Shown in pieces: positions 1 through 12,017 of a stretch of DNA of 64,000 nt. The stretch covers positions 248,001-312,000 of the forward strand of contig JALIZF010001617.1 in assembly GCA_029948255.1 (NCBI GenBank), written 5' to 3'. The position numbers were made by a program, and so were the translations under genes. Origin of the DNA: Telmatactis stephensoni. Taxonomy: Eukaryota; Cnidaria; Anthozoa; Actiniaria; Isophelliidae. The notes under the pieces are model-generated. The model saw only the letters and a program-made list of their open reading frames with translations, was not told where the DNA came from and ran no database searches. The first letter of the stretch is position 1. Each line of letters opens with the position of its first letter.

Positions 1-344
1 TAGGGAGGAGGGAGGAAAATAGCATTAAAATGAGGAGGAAGGATATTGAAATGCCTATTCCTCTCCGATCTGCACGGTATTTCGTTCCGGTGATAGATTC
101 CTGGTAAATCAAGCTAGTGTTGTTTAATTAGAAAGCACGCGGCCTTACATCTACTTGAAAGCTTCATTGCTGTTATTCCTCTTGCATGGTCTTGTTTCGA
201 CTTCCCTCTACCGCCTAACAATCTATATTCTGAGTAGTAGATCTCATCCTAAATAAGAGAAGATAATGAAGTAAAACACAGATAACAGTATGACTATATT
301 TTATTTCTGTCGATAATTTCAGACGGTTAGTCTCAGTTAGGGCG
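1..344. other. intergenic, nothing recognised
   Basis: AT-rich non-coding sequence with a short purine-rich start. I see no gene, RNA or clear repeat. Confidence 0.5.
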
Positions 345-835
345 AACTACAACTAAAGGTAACTCGAGGATATGAATAAGGCAACACTTGACAACCTGCG
401 CACTTTTATACAACACTACCCACACGCTCTTGAGAATAAATGCCCGGACACATAGCACATAGTGGACATATGAATCAGGCAACGCGTGATAACCTGCGCA
501 CTTCCATACAGACTTACCCACACATTATTCTAAGTTGGTAAGTCGCTCGAGAAATAAATGCCCGGACACATAGCGCATAGCACATAGCGGATATATGAAC
601 CAGGCAACGCATCAGAATATGCAGCCTTCCCATACAGCCCTTCTCACACATTATTCTAAGTTGGTAAGTCGTTCTTGAGAATAAAGGCTCGTACATAGCG
701 CATACTAGTAGCACATAGCGGATATATGAATCAGGCAACGCATCAGAACATGCAGCCTTCCCATACAGCCCTTAATTCTCACACATTATTCTAAGTTGGT
801 AAGAGTCTTGAGAATAAAGGCTCGGGCACATAGCG
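345..835. repeat. tandem repeat, about 118-131 bp units
   Basis: Four to five diverged head-to-tail copies. Each carries 'GAATAAATGCCCGGACACAT' or a close variant, then 'CATAGCGGATATATGAA', 'CAGGCAACGC' and 'CACACATTATTCTAAGTTGG'. The GAATAAA anchor recurs near 433, 551, 680 and 811. The short open frames across it arise from the repeat and are not genes. Confidence 0.8.
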
Positions 836-3007
836 CAACTTTGCTGCGACATCACGAACGACGTCATGTGCCCCCTTGCAACGTCACGTGCACAGTTGCA
901 AAATTCTACTTTTGTGCCTTTGCGCGCAGCAAGTCACACTGTGTGAATACATTCTGAGAGGTCTTGCGCAACATTGTAACCCTCGTTCCTGGAAGTATGC
1001 GTTGTTTGAAAATATTATTGTGAAATATAGATGCTTTCTATATATTGAGCTTGTCTTATGGGACATACGTCACAAGGGGTGACACAAGTTGCAACAGAGT
1101 TCCATGATGGATAGATAGATAGATAGATGAACTTTATTTTAGTGTCATGGTATTTAGCTTGCTAGCTAATTGGGGACACTATAAAATAACGATTAACAAA
1201 AAGATAAAACTTTCAAATATAAACTTTCAAATATAAATATGTATATATATAAAATCTACGTTTAAAATATATGTATAATATCTTAGCCTATAACAAAAGA
1301 AGATAAAAGATCCTATATGTCGATTGGTGCTTCTGTCCCGCCCTCGGTCCTAGGGAAAAAACAAACAAAAAACAAACAAACGAGCAAACATACAGCACTT
1401 TCATCCCAGCGCGCGACTTGCTGGCAGCAAACGTGCCGCCGTGTGGCGGGCCTTCGGCTTCCTTAATCGCATGACTTTTCTTCAATAATTATCCGTTATT
1501 GGAATATTTATAATATAGAGAGGATTTTGGTGTTATAATAGCGGTACAAGTATGGCGCGGCGCAGGTTTTTTTTCCCCCTTTTACTAGTCATACGCAATA
1601 ATCAGCTCTATAAATGGACCGTGAACTTTCCAATGATATCAATTCTAATGACTCGGTTCTCTTGGGAGCTACGAAGCATACTACCCTTCTCAATGACATC
1701 TTTGCAAAGCATCTGCTTGTAAACGGTTTGTTTTCGTGGTATTTAAGTACCTGCTCTCAACTTTTTTATTCACTTTAAAAATAGATCACTGACGACATAC
1801 AAGGACAATAGAGCTCCACATTATTGACAACATAAAACAGAGAAACTAAAACAAAAAACTGGCGCCATTAACCCAAGGATGCCCAACTTTTTGCTAGAAT
1901 AGAGAGCTGTCACTAAGGGGCGGTAATCGGCTAAAATACCAAGCTAGTTCCTATCTTTGTCACTTGCTTATGGCTACAATTCCTGAAGAGCCTTCAACTT
2001 CAAAATTTTATGACAATCCCAAGAGCATAATCAAAGGTTTTTCAAACTGGAATTCGAAATTGAACGGCACTGAAAATATTGAATGACACTGGCGATTTTA
2101 AACGAATACGAAAAAAATATCGCATATAAGTTAACCGTTGCATTGTCTATGGTAGTAGACATTTAGTCGATTGTCGAGAGTACTATGCGATTGTCTCAGT
2201 GATTTTCGGCTGTCAAGCTTCAGCCACTCCCGAGAGTCACTTCAACGGTCCCACTAGAATATATTTATTCATTTCTTTAAATGGACAAAATTACTGAACT
2301 TGAGTGTTGTACAAAAGGCAGGAAAAGGAGGCTCTTGGCGCCTAACCGGAATATGATTTAGTTTCCCATGGACCGAATGTCCTAAAAGTCGTCATTGGAA
2401 TTTATAAATAGCAGGAGCAGGCCCTTTTTCGACTCATTTCTTTCCTGCTTTCCTCTTAATATTGCGACACAGAAAATTTCTACCGCCCACGAACAAAATG
2501 GAAATGCTCGCTGTAAAAATGATGAAATCTCACCGATAAAAAAGTAAGATAGTATATAAAAAGTGAAAGAAAATAATGATAGTAAAATGAGAAAAAGAAA
2601 TTGTGAAAGTGAAATGAAAAACGTTATTGATACTCGGCGTTATTCGAGATCGATATAATATAATTTTTTCTCTCATTCATGCTAAAATTCTTTTTTTACT
2701 ATTTAACTCTAATTTATATAGGTTTTTTGACTAAAAATACATCAATTCCCCAAATTATGACGATAGACCAAGTAGCAAGAATAAAAGCAAGTATATATAT
2801 ATGTAATAAAAATGATTTTAGCTCTTAAAATAGTATATGTGGTACAATAAATAATCATGAAGTTCTATAGAAAACGGTACTTTAAGTCGAAAGAAATATA
2901 TTTGAAGGTAACTCTTTAAATGATTTATCTTATTCCTAACATGGTTCATTGCAAGTTCTAAGTTTCATGTTAATTTCGATGTATAAATGATAAATATAGC
3001 TCATTAT
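836..3007. other. intergenic; GATA microsatellite only
   Basis: A short (GATA)n run lies at 1111-1131, directly followed by 'GAACTTTATTTTAGTG', which could be the end of an old retroposed element. The rest is AT-rich with oligo-A/C runs (1357-1390) and no supported gene. The part next to 3008 should include the 3' UTR of the minus-strand gene, but I could not place a convincing polyadenylation signal close to its stop. Confidence 0.5.
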
Positions 3008-4786
3008 CTAACACCAACTAAATCGTCTTGAATGTGGTGATGTAATATCCTCGTGTCTACTAGCCTTTGGTAAAATACTAGTATTGGACGCAAGTTTCTC
3101 GTTGGTTTCCTCGTTTTTTTCTACGTCTTTTTTCCCTTTATCTGCTTTCAATTCTTCTTTCTCGTGCGTCTCCGCGTCTTTTTCTTTGTCCTTTTTCCCT
3201 TCGTCTGCTTTTAGTTCAGCTTTTAGATTAACAATCTTAGCTCTAAGACTAATAAACAAACTAACAAGATCTCGGTCAGGGAGTTCAATACGGTTTAGTT
3301 CCTCAAGTACTAACTTTAATGCTTTACTCATTTCTTCCAGACGTTCCTTCTTAGATTTAGTTTTCCCTTCTTCTTGAATTTTTCCCAAAAGTGTTTTTGC
3401 ATATTCCAGAGCACTATGAGTACTGTATCCAGAAACTTTTTCGCTGACCCCCTGAGTTGGCCTTAAAACTGCAACACTGTGGCGCCGATGTTCGTTGTGA
3501 TCTCGGTCAGTCCCGATTTCGCAGCGTTGCTCATCTATGACGGGTGTACCAGGCCGTCTCGTTCGCGCCATGTTTTTTTCTGACAGTTTATCGTTACAAT
3601 CGTTTTTCTTTTTGCTTTCATCTGAACTTTTAACTCCATTGGCAATAATTCTGAGAGAGTATCTTCTTTCTTCTGATGACTTTCGTCTTCTTCTAGTCGT
3701 CGACGGCGACTCGTTATTGTTTTCTTTACCAATTACTGTTTTGCCTGCGTCCATCTCTTCTTCCTTCACTCTATTATCGACGCATTTTTCGATATCACCT
3801 GCAGATTTCATCACTTTTTCTTCCACTTCTCCTTTGTTGTTGTTAGATAATCTTGAAGGAAGTATTTCCGGTCTTTCTGAGGTGCTAAACTGTAGACTTT
3901 TTGCTCGCGCAACTAGCCTTTCCCACTGTAGCTCTGTGTCATTATCAAAAGTATAACTTTGTAAACACTTTGAGTCGTCGAAACGTCTCTGTTGTTCTTC
4001 ATCGCTTGATATACTGAGGCTTTGTACCGGCATGCTTAGCTTTCTTGGTAGACTATAGCTCTTTGGACGATCTAATACTGATGCTATCGAACTCATAATA
4101 TCGAATGACGGTGTGCTAGAGTCGTGTGCTTTTTTATCATCCTCTGTATAGTTTTCGCGCTTCAGCAGTTTCTTGATATTAAGGCTGGGATTCCCGCTTC
4201 GTTGCCGGCTACAATTAGTAATATCGTCCGATGACTCACTGTTATTTTTATATCCAACCAAACCAAATGTTTTACGACCGGAAGACAGAACTCCTTCTGA
4301 CTGTCGCCTTCGATTATTTCTGTACTGAGAAAAATTATAAGAACGTTGTTGATCAATGAAATGGTTTTCGATGGGCCACGATGAGGTACTCTTTCGCCTG
4401 GGGCCTTCACAGTGTTGTGGTCGAGGCCGTGAGAACCAGGCTGCAGTCTCGCCCAACTGATCACTTGAAGATGCAGGCTCTACCTCTTGAATTACTCCAA
4501 AATCTTCAAGTGTTGAAAATACTCTAGGTAATATTCTATAGTCACGGAATTTTATATCGTTCTGGAACATCTCGGAATGACCTCCAAGGGAACTTCCGTA
4601 ATCCAAAGCAGTTCTTCCCAGTTGACAGCTTATCCCTTCCATATCTGTTTTTGTCCAGCTAAGGTTTTTCTCTTGCTCAATTCTGCTTTTCGCTTCGTGT
4701 ATTGTAGTCTGTCCAAGCTTATTAGCTCTCGGTTCCACAGCTATGTATGTGTTATTGACAATACGAGGAATAAATTCACACGGCAT
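3008..4786 (-). CDS. unrecognised 592-aa disordered / coiled-coil phosphoprotein
   Basis: An intronless frame of 592 codons on the minus strand. The ATG at 4786 is preceded in frame by a TGA 27 bases upstream, so the N-terminus is probably complete. I do not recognise the family. The first 430 residues are polar and low in complexity, with Ser- and Arg-rich clusters. Basophilic kinase motifs of the form RRxS/RRxxS recur (RRKSTS, RRRQSE, RRRKSS, RRYSLR, RRHSVA), and the protein ends RRFSWC. Residues about 465-540 form a heptad-like helix (LEEMSKALKLVLEELNRI, then LFISLRAKIVNLKAEL), likely a coiled coil. This runs into two tandem 21-residue charged repeats (KADEGKKDKEK / KADKGKKDVEK). No signal peptide, membrane segment or catalytic motif is visible. 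It is probably a cytoplasmic scaffold or regulatory protein, but that is inference. It could also be the last coding exon of a gene whose 5' UTR exons lie at higher coordinates. Confidence 0.75.
   Translation of the reverse strand: MPCEFIPRIVNNTYIAVEPRANKLGQTTIHEAKSRIEQEKNLSWTKTDMEGISCQLGRTALDYGSSLGGHSEMFQNDIKFRDYRILPRVFSTLEDFGVIQEVEPASSSDQLGETAAWFSRPRPQHCEGPRRKSTSSWPIENHFIDQQRSYNFSQYRNNRRRQSEGVLSSGRKTFGLVGYKNNSESSDDITNCSRQRSGNPSLNIKKLLKRENYTEDDKKAHDSSTPSFDIMSSIASVLDRPKSYSLPRKLSMPVQSLSISSDEEQQRRFDDSKCLQSYTFDNDTELQWERLVARAKSLQFSTSERPEILPSRLSNNNKGEVEEKVMKSAGDIEKCVDNRVKEEEMDAGKTVIGKENNNESPSTTRRRRKSSEERRYSLRIIANGVKSSDESKKKNDCNDKLSEKNMARTRRPGTPVIDEQRCEIGTDRDHNEHRRHSVAVLRPTQGVSEKVSGYSTHSALEYAKTLLGKIQEEGKTKSKKERLEEMSKALKLVLEELNRIELPDRDLVSLFISLRAKIVNLKAELKADEGKKDKEKDAETHEKEELKADKGKKDVEKNEETNEKLASNTSILPKASRHEDITSPHSRRFSWC
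3098..3223 (-). repeat. 63-bp coding duplication inside the 592-aa gene
   Basis: Two adjacent copies encode a Lys/Glu/Asp-rich 21-residue unit starting [AE]ELKAD and ending ET[HN]EK. The duplication extends the C-terminal charged helix. Confidence 0.7.
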
Positions 4787-7700
4787 TTTCTCCGACCTCT
4801 TTGTTATTGCTCACGTCCCAGTACTAATGCAAATACCGTAAGCTTATCAATTGAAATTAATATCGAAGGGATAAAGAAGGCGAACTTGAACCTCCTGGTG
4901 CTATTTTAGAGGCTCAAGAACCAGGTTTTTCGTTCTTTACTCTTGAATAAACAAGCCCTCCAAGTAGGTTCAATTCCTGGAAGATTCCTGCAGAGTCCAA
5001 GGTCTGAAAACTGAGATGTCAGCAGGTCCTGTTTTGTTGTTCGATTTTCATCGTTTGCTTTGTATTTATGAATTGATCGAGAGCTTAGGAACCTAATAAA
5101 CTTGACAAGTCTATGACGGGAGAACAAATGTAAGTCCAAAGAACATGTTAATTGACAAAATAGATTTAGTGCAGCTTTGAATTGATCGGAATGAGACCAA
5201 TTTCCCCAAGTTGATTACAGCCAAATTACACCCATCTAAAAAAATGTGCTTATGCAAACACATTCCAAAGGTGCTCTGTTTTCGGGCTGACACATCCTAT
5301 TGTCTAGAGGTTTGGGTTAGTAACCGTTTATTCGTGTTTTCAACGGTGCCCACTCTTAAACAAAATTCTAATCTTTAAAGAGTTCCTGAAAGTCGCGATC
5401 GAAGGACATCAAAAGCTGCAGGTTCAAATTGACTCGAAAACTGATGTCATATTCAATAGTGATAACTGACCACATCAATAGGCATCAAAAGGCAGTATTT
5501 TCAAAGCTTCAAAACATGCATGACCTTCTGTAGCTTCAAGGAGGTCATCAAAATGAAGGGGGGATATTTACCTAAATCAGTTCTTAATCTTACAAAACCC
5601 TTGAGTCAAGACAACAGGAGACCAAATTCCAGGATTGGATGAGAGGTTCATGTCTCAGCTGTCTCAAGCTTTCCGGCACAAGCCCTGACAAGAATGTTAG
5701 TGTATGATCTTACCGATGAATTTTTTTAAAAGCTCATCATTTTTCATTATGCAGTCACTAAGTCAGATTTTTATTCAATCAGCGAGCATTCTTGGTGCTT
5801 TCATAGGGTAAAAGGAATCTTACAACATATCGTGAGAAGTAAAGTTATGAAACTACGGAAAAATTGTGGTTTAGAGATGACACTTTTTGTTTTATTTTTG
5901 TCTTTTAACTGATAAGGGCATTTTGGAATGAGCGGAAAATAAAATGCTCCTCGATACACGCCCACATTTATAGGACAAAAAATGCACTATCCTGCTTATC
6001 TTGCTCGATAAAAAGACACAAAATCTTGCCATGTAAATATATCTTCATTTTTCTTTACTGGGACGTGCAAGAGAGAAATTTTGTTTTAATGGTGTTAGTT
6101 CTGCATGATTCCTTCGCTAGCTACGAATAGAGTGTTAGTCAAATTTGAAGAAAGAAAATTTGAATTGGTTGATTTCCTCATATGTATTGAGAAATTATTT
6201 TATGCTTGCATATCAAATAGTAATCATCCTGATTTAATCAAATATTTGAAGAATGAAAATAAAACTAGTTTCAAGTTCCAGAACATTCTCTTCACAAGAG
6301 GCTCCAGAAGTACGTCAACAAAAATCTGATAGAAAACGCTCTCAGAAGACTCTTACACACTCAGTTTCGCTATGCGAATACTGTCTGTGGTATGAGGCCA
6401 TGTAAACAAAGACCATATAAGTGCTTCGATTCTAAAATAGCTGTAGACTATTTCTAGCCCCTAAAAATCAACTCCTTTGTAGTCTTGCTTCATATATTAA
6501 GACGGTAAATACAATATTGAGATAATGATAATATACATGTATTGATAATAATAACAACAACAAGAATATTATAACAGACATATAAAAATAACAAACGATA
6601 ATGAGCCATATTTTCTTACTCGTATCAATATTAAACTTTATAATTATCATGTATCGTCTGGAAGTATTTTTACTTTCTTTTCGGAATCTAAAATCGTGAT
6701 CAATAACTAAAAAGTCATGATGGATATCTCAAATTTTCCCTTCTAAATTTGAAACAATCTCTATGATTTGATGACGTGATGTCGTTCTATAATTGTCCTC
6801 TATTGACGTCACTAATAAATACAAAAGCGTACGTTAATATGGGCACCCCTTTCTATACGTATATATCGATATACATCACTATCAACTAAAGAAGTGCCGT
6901 CTAGCCTTATAAATACATATTGCTTGCGTCAAAGCTCACAATGACGTCACTGGACCGGACAGAAAAGCTTACTGTATCTTAAAAAAATTCGATAAAAATG
7001 TTATTTTTGACTCATGTTTCAAGTACAATATTATACTTGCGGTTCATCTTTTTTTTACATTGTGTTTTTATGGATAAAATGGTGGTTTCCTATTTAAGTT
7101 TTTTGACTTTTTAACCTTTTTTAGCGAGTTATACAACCGTTATAAAAAGAAATGATGGCCTTTGGAAGTCATACCTCATGCAGACTTCTATGTTGCTAGG
7201 GTTTACCGTTAGGGTTGCATGGGTTATGGTTATGGTTATTATATATCCAGTATATACAAATGTGAGGGTTAATTGCTTGAATAAACTATCATATTTATTA
7301 CCATTACATAGTTGATTGATCTGTGTGTCCACGTTAACTGACCACTAGCATATCTTCCCTTCCGCTAAATTGCTACATAACTAATACATGACTAATCATT
7401 TATATAATATTGAATACAATCTAAGAAACAATGAAACATGATAATTTGTTATATACCAACTGTCAAAGTCAATTTTTTCCCTGCTCTGATTGGGCGAGAG
7501 CTCATCACGTGAACGTCAACACATTTTGCTGTTTCCCCAGCAACAACTCTCAGCGGGCAACAGTGTGTTTTGTTGACCGGTAATAACAAAACCAGAAGTT
7601 GATTGAGCTTTGAGGGCACGTTTTTGGCAGCGCGCGTTTACAAATTCATTCATTCGGACATGCATGAGGCAAAACTCGTGTTTATTGTCAAACTTTTAAG

Positions 7701-7872
7701 ACCAATATACAACATTTATTCCGAAAAAAAGATGATAACCAACCAGGCATGTCACCAAAAGAGCTGCAAGAAAAACTATGTCTGAAAAAGCGTCAGTTTT
7801 GTGTAAATTTTGATTAAAAACTTTAACTGTAGGCAGCGACGTTTTGCTTTTTATTTTGTTCTTTGACAGTTA
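4787..7872. other. intergenic, no supported gene
   Basis: AT-rich sequence with only short open frames that lack domains or splice context. The part nearest 4787 should hold the minus-strand gene's 5' UTR and promoter. A CCAAT-type box in reverse (ATTGG near 7489) and a CACGTG E-box near 7506 sit in a slightly less AT-rich patch at 7480-7620, but no gene follows that I can support. Confidence 0.4.
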
Positions 7873-8025
7873 TTGAACACTTATTGCCTGGGACCTTGGG
7901 AAAGCAGTATGTTTTGTGGTCCCTTGACCATCTGATGTTTCCCTCAGCTCTGCTTCGGAAACACAGCAGGTCTCGGGACCACAAACATACTGTTTCCCTC
8001 GGTCCCAGTAAATAAGTGTTAAATG
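7873..8025. repeat. imperfect foldback element
   Basis: Arms of about 50 bases (7873-7923 and 7974-8025) are near reverse complements, e.g. 'GAACACTTATTGCCTGGGAC' against 'GTCCCAGTAAATAAGTGTT'. The spacer is about 50 bases. It is consistent with a small non-autonomous transposon remnant or cruciform-forming repeat. Confidence 0.55.
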
Positions 8026-8189
8026 TTCTCTTTCTAAGAGAAAAATGAAATTATTTAGGAAATAATTGTTAAAGACATGGATTAGGAGCACAGACGACAT
8101 GCATATATTGACCGACGCTTAGAATTGTGCTATTATTAGGTCCGTTTCTTGATCTGCACGTATTTTTAATCAGTTTTAACAAAGTGTAC

Positions 8190-8312
8190 AGCCTCTAGCT
8201 ACTTTTTAGGTTCTTTTTTTAACATAGTTAGTCACTTTTTAGCTTCTTTTTTGAACAAAGTATACAGCCTCTAGCTAGTTTTTAGCTTCTTTTTTAATAA
8301 GGTATTAATACC
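8190..8312. repeat. short degenerate tandem repeat
   Basis: 'CTCTAGCTA.TTTTTAG.TTCTTTTTT' recurs about three times at 50-60 bp spacing. T-rich and non-coding. Confidence 0.5.
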
Positions 8313-8435
8313 TCCTCTAGCTTCTTATACTTAAATACCTTAAAGGCGTTACGCATTTGCTCATGCAGTCATTGTGGCATGCTTATCGAATATAGATCAG
8401 TCTATAGTCAAACCCAACTGTTAGAAACTGTGATA

Positions 8436-8960
8436 ACTAGAATCAGGTGACTATATATAGCCTATAAATTCAAACACCACAGCACTTTGTATATCTTGAA
8501 AATCAGGGACCTATAGATTCAAACTCCACTATACATAGAATCAGCTGATGACTATAGATAGCCTATAAATTCAAACCTTGCTATGCATATCTTGAAATCT
8601 GGAGACTATATAGATTCAAACTCCACATTTGCGCACAGAATCAGCTAGGTGACAATAGCTAGATAGCCGATTCAAACTGCACAATGCATATCTTGAGAAG
8701 GAGGGGCCTATAGATTCAAACTTCACAGCTTTGCATAGAATCGGCTAGGCGACTATAATAGCCCATAGATTCAAACTCCATTGTGCCTAGAATCAGCTTG
8801 GAGACTATAGACGAGCCGATTCAAACCACGGCACAATGCATATCTTGAGAATGAGGGGCCTATAGATTCAAGCTCCACTGTGCATAGAATCAGCTAGGCG
8901 ACTATAATATATAGCCCGTAGATTTAAGCTCCATTATAATTAGAACCAAAGGAGCATAAA
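8436..8960. repeat. tandem repeat, about 100-bp units
   Basis: Five to six diverged units, each with 'AGAATCAGCTAGG.GACTATA', 'TAGCC.ATA.ATTCAAAC' and usually 'GCATATCTTGA'. The 'AGAATC' anchor recurs near 8440, 8538, 8637, 8738, 8788 and 8885; the 50-bp step between 8738 and 8788 marks a short unit. Non-coding. Confidence 0.8.
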
Positions 8961-9072
8961 ACTCATGCTCAGCTCGTGTTAGAATGCTCTAGAATTTAAT
9001 CATGAGAGGGTTGATGTATAACACCGCACCACGCCCTATTAGGTCAATCTATCTTAGTAGGCGGTTTAGGTT

Positions 9073-9308
9073 GCTTTGATAGTCTTCTTGGAGGGGGGTT
9101 CCTGTTTTCCATCACACCCTCGCTTATTTCGGCATAAAATTGGAATGATACTGAATGAGTGGAATGGAAAGGCTTGGTTTTTTGATCGAGTTTTGGTTGT
9201 TTTAAATAGTCTTCTTCGCAGGGGTTCCTGTTTTCATTACACCCTCGCCTATTTCGACATAAAATTAGAAGGATAATAAATGAGTGGAATGGAAAGGCTT
9301 GTGTTTTT
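9073..9308. repeat. two-copy direct repeat, about 127-bp period
   Basis: Two copies share 'AGTCTTCTT', 'GGTTCCTGTTTTC', 'ACACCCTCGC.TATTTCG' and 'GAGTGGAATGGAAAGGCTTG'. The overlapping short frames on both strands come from this duplication. Confidence 0.75.
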
Positions 9309-10600
9309 TCAAGACGCCGCGTGGGTTTATGATAATGCATAGTTGCTTCACGGCAAGTAACATGCGCAGACTCGTGCTCACTTTAATTAAAATTGTTCAT
9401 TCTCGGTATAATAGTTCTCTTGGACATTTCACAGCATGTAAAATAAATGATAACTATGGACTGAGAGTAAGTTTATTGCTTCCCGCTGCTTGTTTGCATC
9501 TGTGGTTATGTCATACACACGCACAATTGAAGTTTCATCACCACATCTTTAAAGTTATTATTTGATTACCAATGCAGTTCTTTGTGCAGTTATATCGTTT
9601 ATGACTGCTTAAAATTGCTAGAGAACAAGTTTCCAAGTGCATGAAAAAAATTTCAAAAATTATGGGACAAGTCGCTCGTGTGAGCGTTTACTCGGCAGGC
9701 TTGCGACTCTACTCGTCGTCTGAACATGCGCTGTAGAAACCTGTCTGCATTTGTTGAAATTTGTTGCATTTGTTAGATTAATCTCTCAGACATTCATCGT
9801 TATCCCCCATGCTAGCGCTAGTCTCCCATACATTGCGTGAGTTCCTGATATAACTTTATTTTTATTTTCAATTTTCCTAATTATTCAATGTCAACATTTT
9901 GATGCGTGCTTTAATTTGGGAACGTTGAACGCTCAGATGATAAAAATTTCAGTTTAGAATACGATGTCCTTCTTAGATAAAATAACCTGACTTGGTCGAT
10001 CTTAATACTGATTAAATATTTAGAAAAACGAAGCGAAATTGAGTTTATTTCTCATTCGTACATCGCGTGATTACTGAGCTGCTAGACAAAAACTTTTTTT
10101 GTTTTGACACACTCTGTATTGGTCTAAGAATTCTTTCAATGCTTGTAATCTATAATGTGAATATGGTCATAAATCTAAGTCTTGTCTAGATATATCATGC
10201 AAATTTTCAATCAATCAAAACACTTTTACAAATAAATAACAAAAACTGCAAGGCAAGCTAAAATACGCACGGCGCATGCGTGAATTTCTCCTAAATTGGA
10301 TACTCACGCAAAAACAAGAGAGAAATTAATTTCTTCTAGAAAAATATTGGAATTAAATTGACATTTTTTTCTTTGGATTACATATAAATACATCATTAGG
10401 TTTTTGTGCTTTCAAGTGAAGAATAAGTGCCCCGGGCGATAGGGTGATTCGGTGCTCTTTATGCACTCAGGGGGGTAGTGGGAGTTGTTGTTTTGACTAG
10501 TGATTGGTATTACAGGCTACTTACTAACACGTGGAAATGCAAAATATGAAAAACAGAACTTATCTTAATGAAAACATGAAGCTGTGTCGTTAAAGTAGTA
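9309..10600. other. intergenic, nothing recognised
   Basis: AT-rich and non-coding; no repeats or gene signals that I can support. Confidence 0.45.
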
Positions 10601-10633
10601 AAGAAGAAGAAGAAGAAGAAGAAGAAGAAGAAA
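10601..10633. repeat. (GAA)n microsatellite
   Basis: Eleven consecutive AAG/GAA triplets; a purine-only strand. Confidence 0.95.
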
Positions 10634-11153
10634 ACAACCAAGAAAATGAGGAAGACTACTGAAGGAAAAAAATGCATGGGAAGAAAAAATAAGGTGTTAA
10701 TGAAAGATAAACATTACCAACAGAAAGAATGGACAGTCTCAAAACAGTTGAAACTACTCCAAATAAAACATGCAAAGAAGATAATTAATAAAGTACTCCT
10801 ACAATATTATCATATCTAGCTAGGAAACACATTCCAAATAAAATACAAAAATGCTGTATTTATTACGTGAGATTTACATATTTATTGCTGTGCTGACTTG
10901 CGAGCACACTGTGGTAACCATGGTTACGATGTTGCCGCTAGTACAATATCACTGCTATTATTTATCAATTATGATCGTGTCAATTGACTGTGACTGATGT
11001 TTGCTTATGACCGTGGGAAAAATCCGCAATTCCACCCAAAACAACAATTGTGCATTAATACATCCCACGCATAATGACTTATAGGCTCAAAGAATTTGCT
11101 TCCGGTATAGGTGGCTAAGCTAATCGACCCGTTTGTTTGATTGTTTGTTTGGT

Positions 11154-11214
11154 TGTCTGTCTGTCTGTCTGTCTGTCTGTCAGTCAGTAAGTTTGTCTGT
11201 CTGTCTGTCTGTCT
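11154..11214. repeat. (TCTG)n microsatellite, interrupted
   Basis: Two TCTG runs separated by 'CAGTCAGTAAGTT'. They are flanked by TTTG-rich sequence at 11130-11155 and 11300-11345. Confidence 0.9.
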
Positions 11215-11950
11215 ATTTTTTTGTTTGTCATTGAGCGCATTAGATCATATATACATGTATTTTGCGCTTTAAAAAATTGAAATTATTATTAATATATTTG
11301 TATGTATGTTTGTTTGTTTGCTAAATTGTTTGTTTAATTTGTTTTTGTGATAAAACAAATCAACAAACAATTCAAGTTTGCATATCGTCAATCCAAGACA
11401 CATCTGGCTCGAGCCAGGGTCGACCTCGAAACACTGCGGTGAACCTCTACGCTGCCCAAATCGTGGTTTAACCCGACATAACTATCAAATACGTTAACTT
11501 GTCAAGCTATATGGGGTAATGGGTTTGTGTGGCACATTGTAAAATATGAATGGAACTGATGGAAACTACTGGATTCAAAATGATCGAGTCGATAAAGTTA
11601 TCTGTTAATAGATGCCCTAAGATGACCAATCCAGTAAGACAAGTAATATATACACAAGCTAGCCTAATTTTTCTCAAATAAAGCTGAGTAAAGTGACTAT
11701 AGGAGTAAGAGCAAGTTGAAGCAAATATAGCATAAGCTCCCTAATGTTACGTTGTTTTGTTCTATTCCTGATGGTATGTCCGAAAGCTTGGCTTAAAGTA
11801 AAAGTAAAATGTAGTCGAACTTGTTTTATTCAGATGTATCGTCCTCCTGAGTAGGTACAAACACAAAACGTTCATATACAGGCGATATCGATATTAGGTT
11901 CGATTCCATAACAATCAGATTGGATGAAAATAAATAGATAAAGTTGATTG

Positions 11951-12017
11951 CCAACCTCGTTCCCAGGCCCTTTTCCCTTCGCTTGGAGGTGGGAAAAGGG
12001 CCTGGGAACGAGGTTGG
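11951..12017. repeat. perfect 27-bp inverted repeat
   Basis: Arms 11951-11977 and 11991-12017 are exact reverse complements and begin CCAACCTCGTTCCCAGG. A 13-base loop separates them. It is a compact foldback of the kind dispersed in anthozoan genomes (family memory, not checked). Confidence 0.85.
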
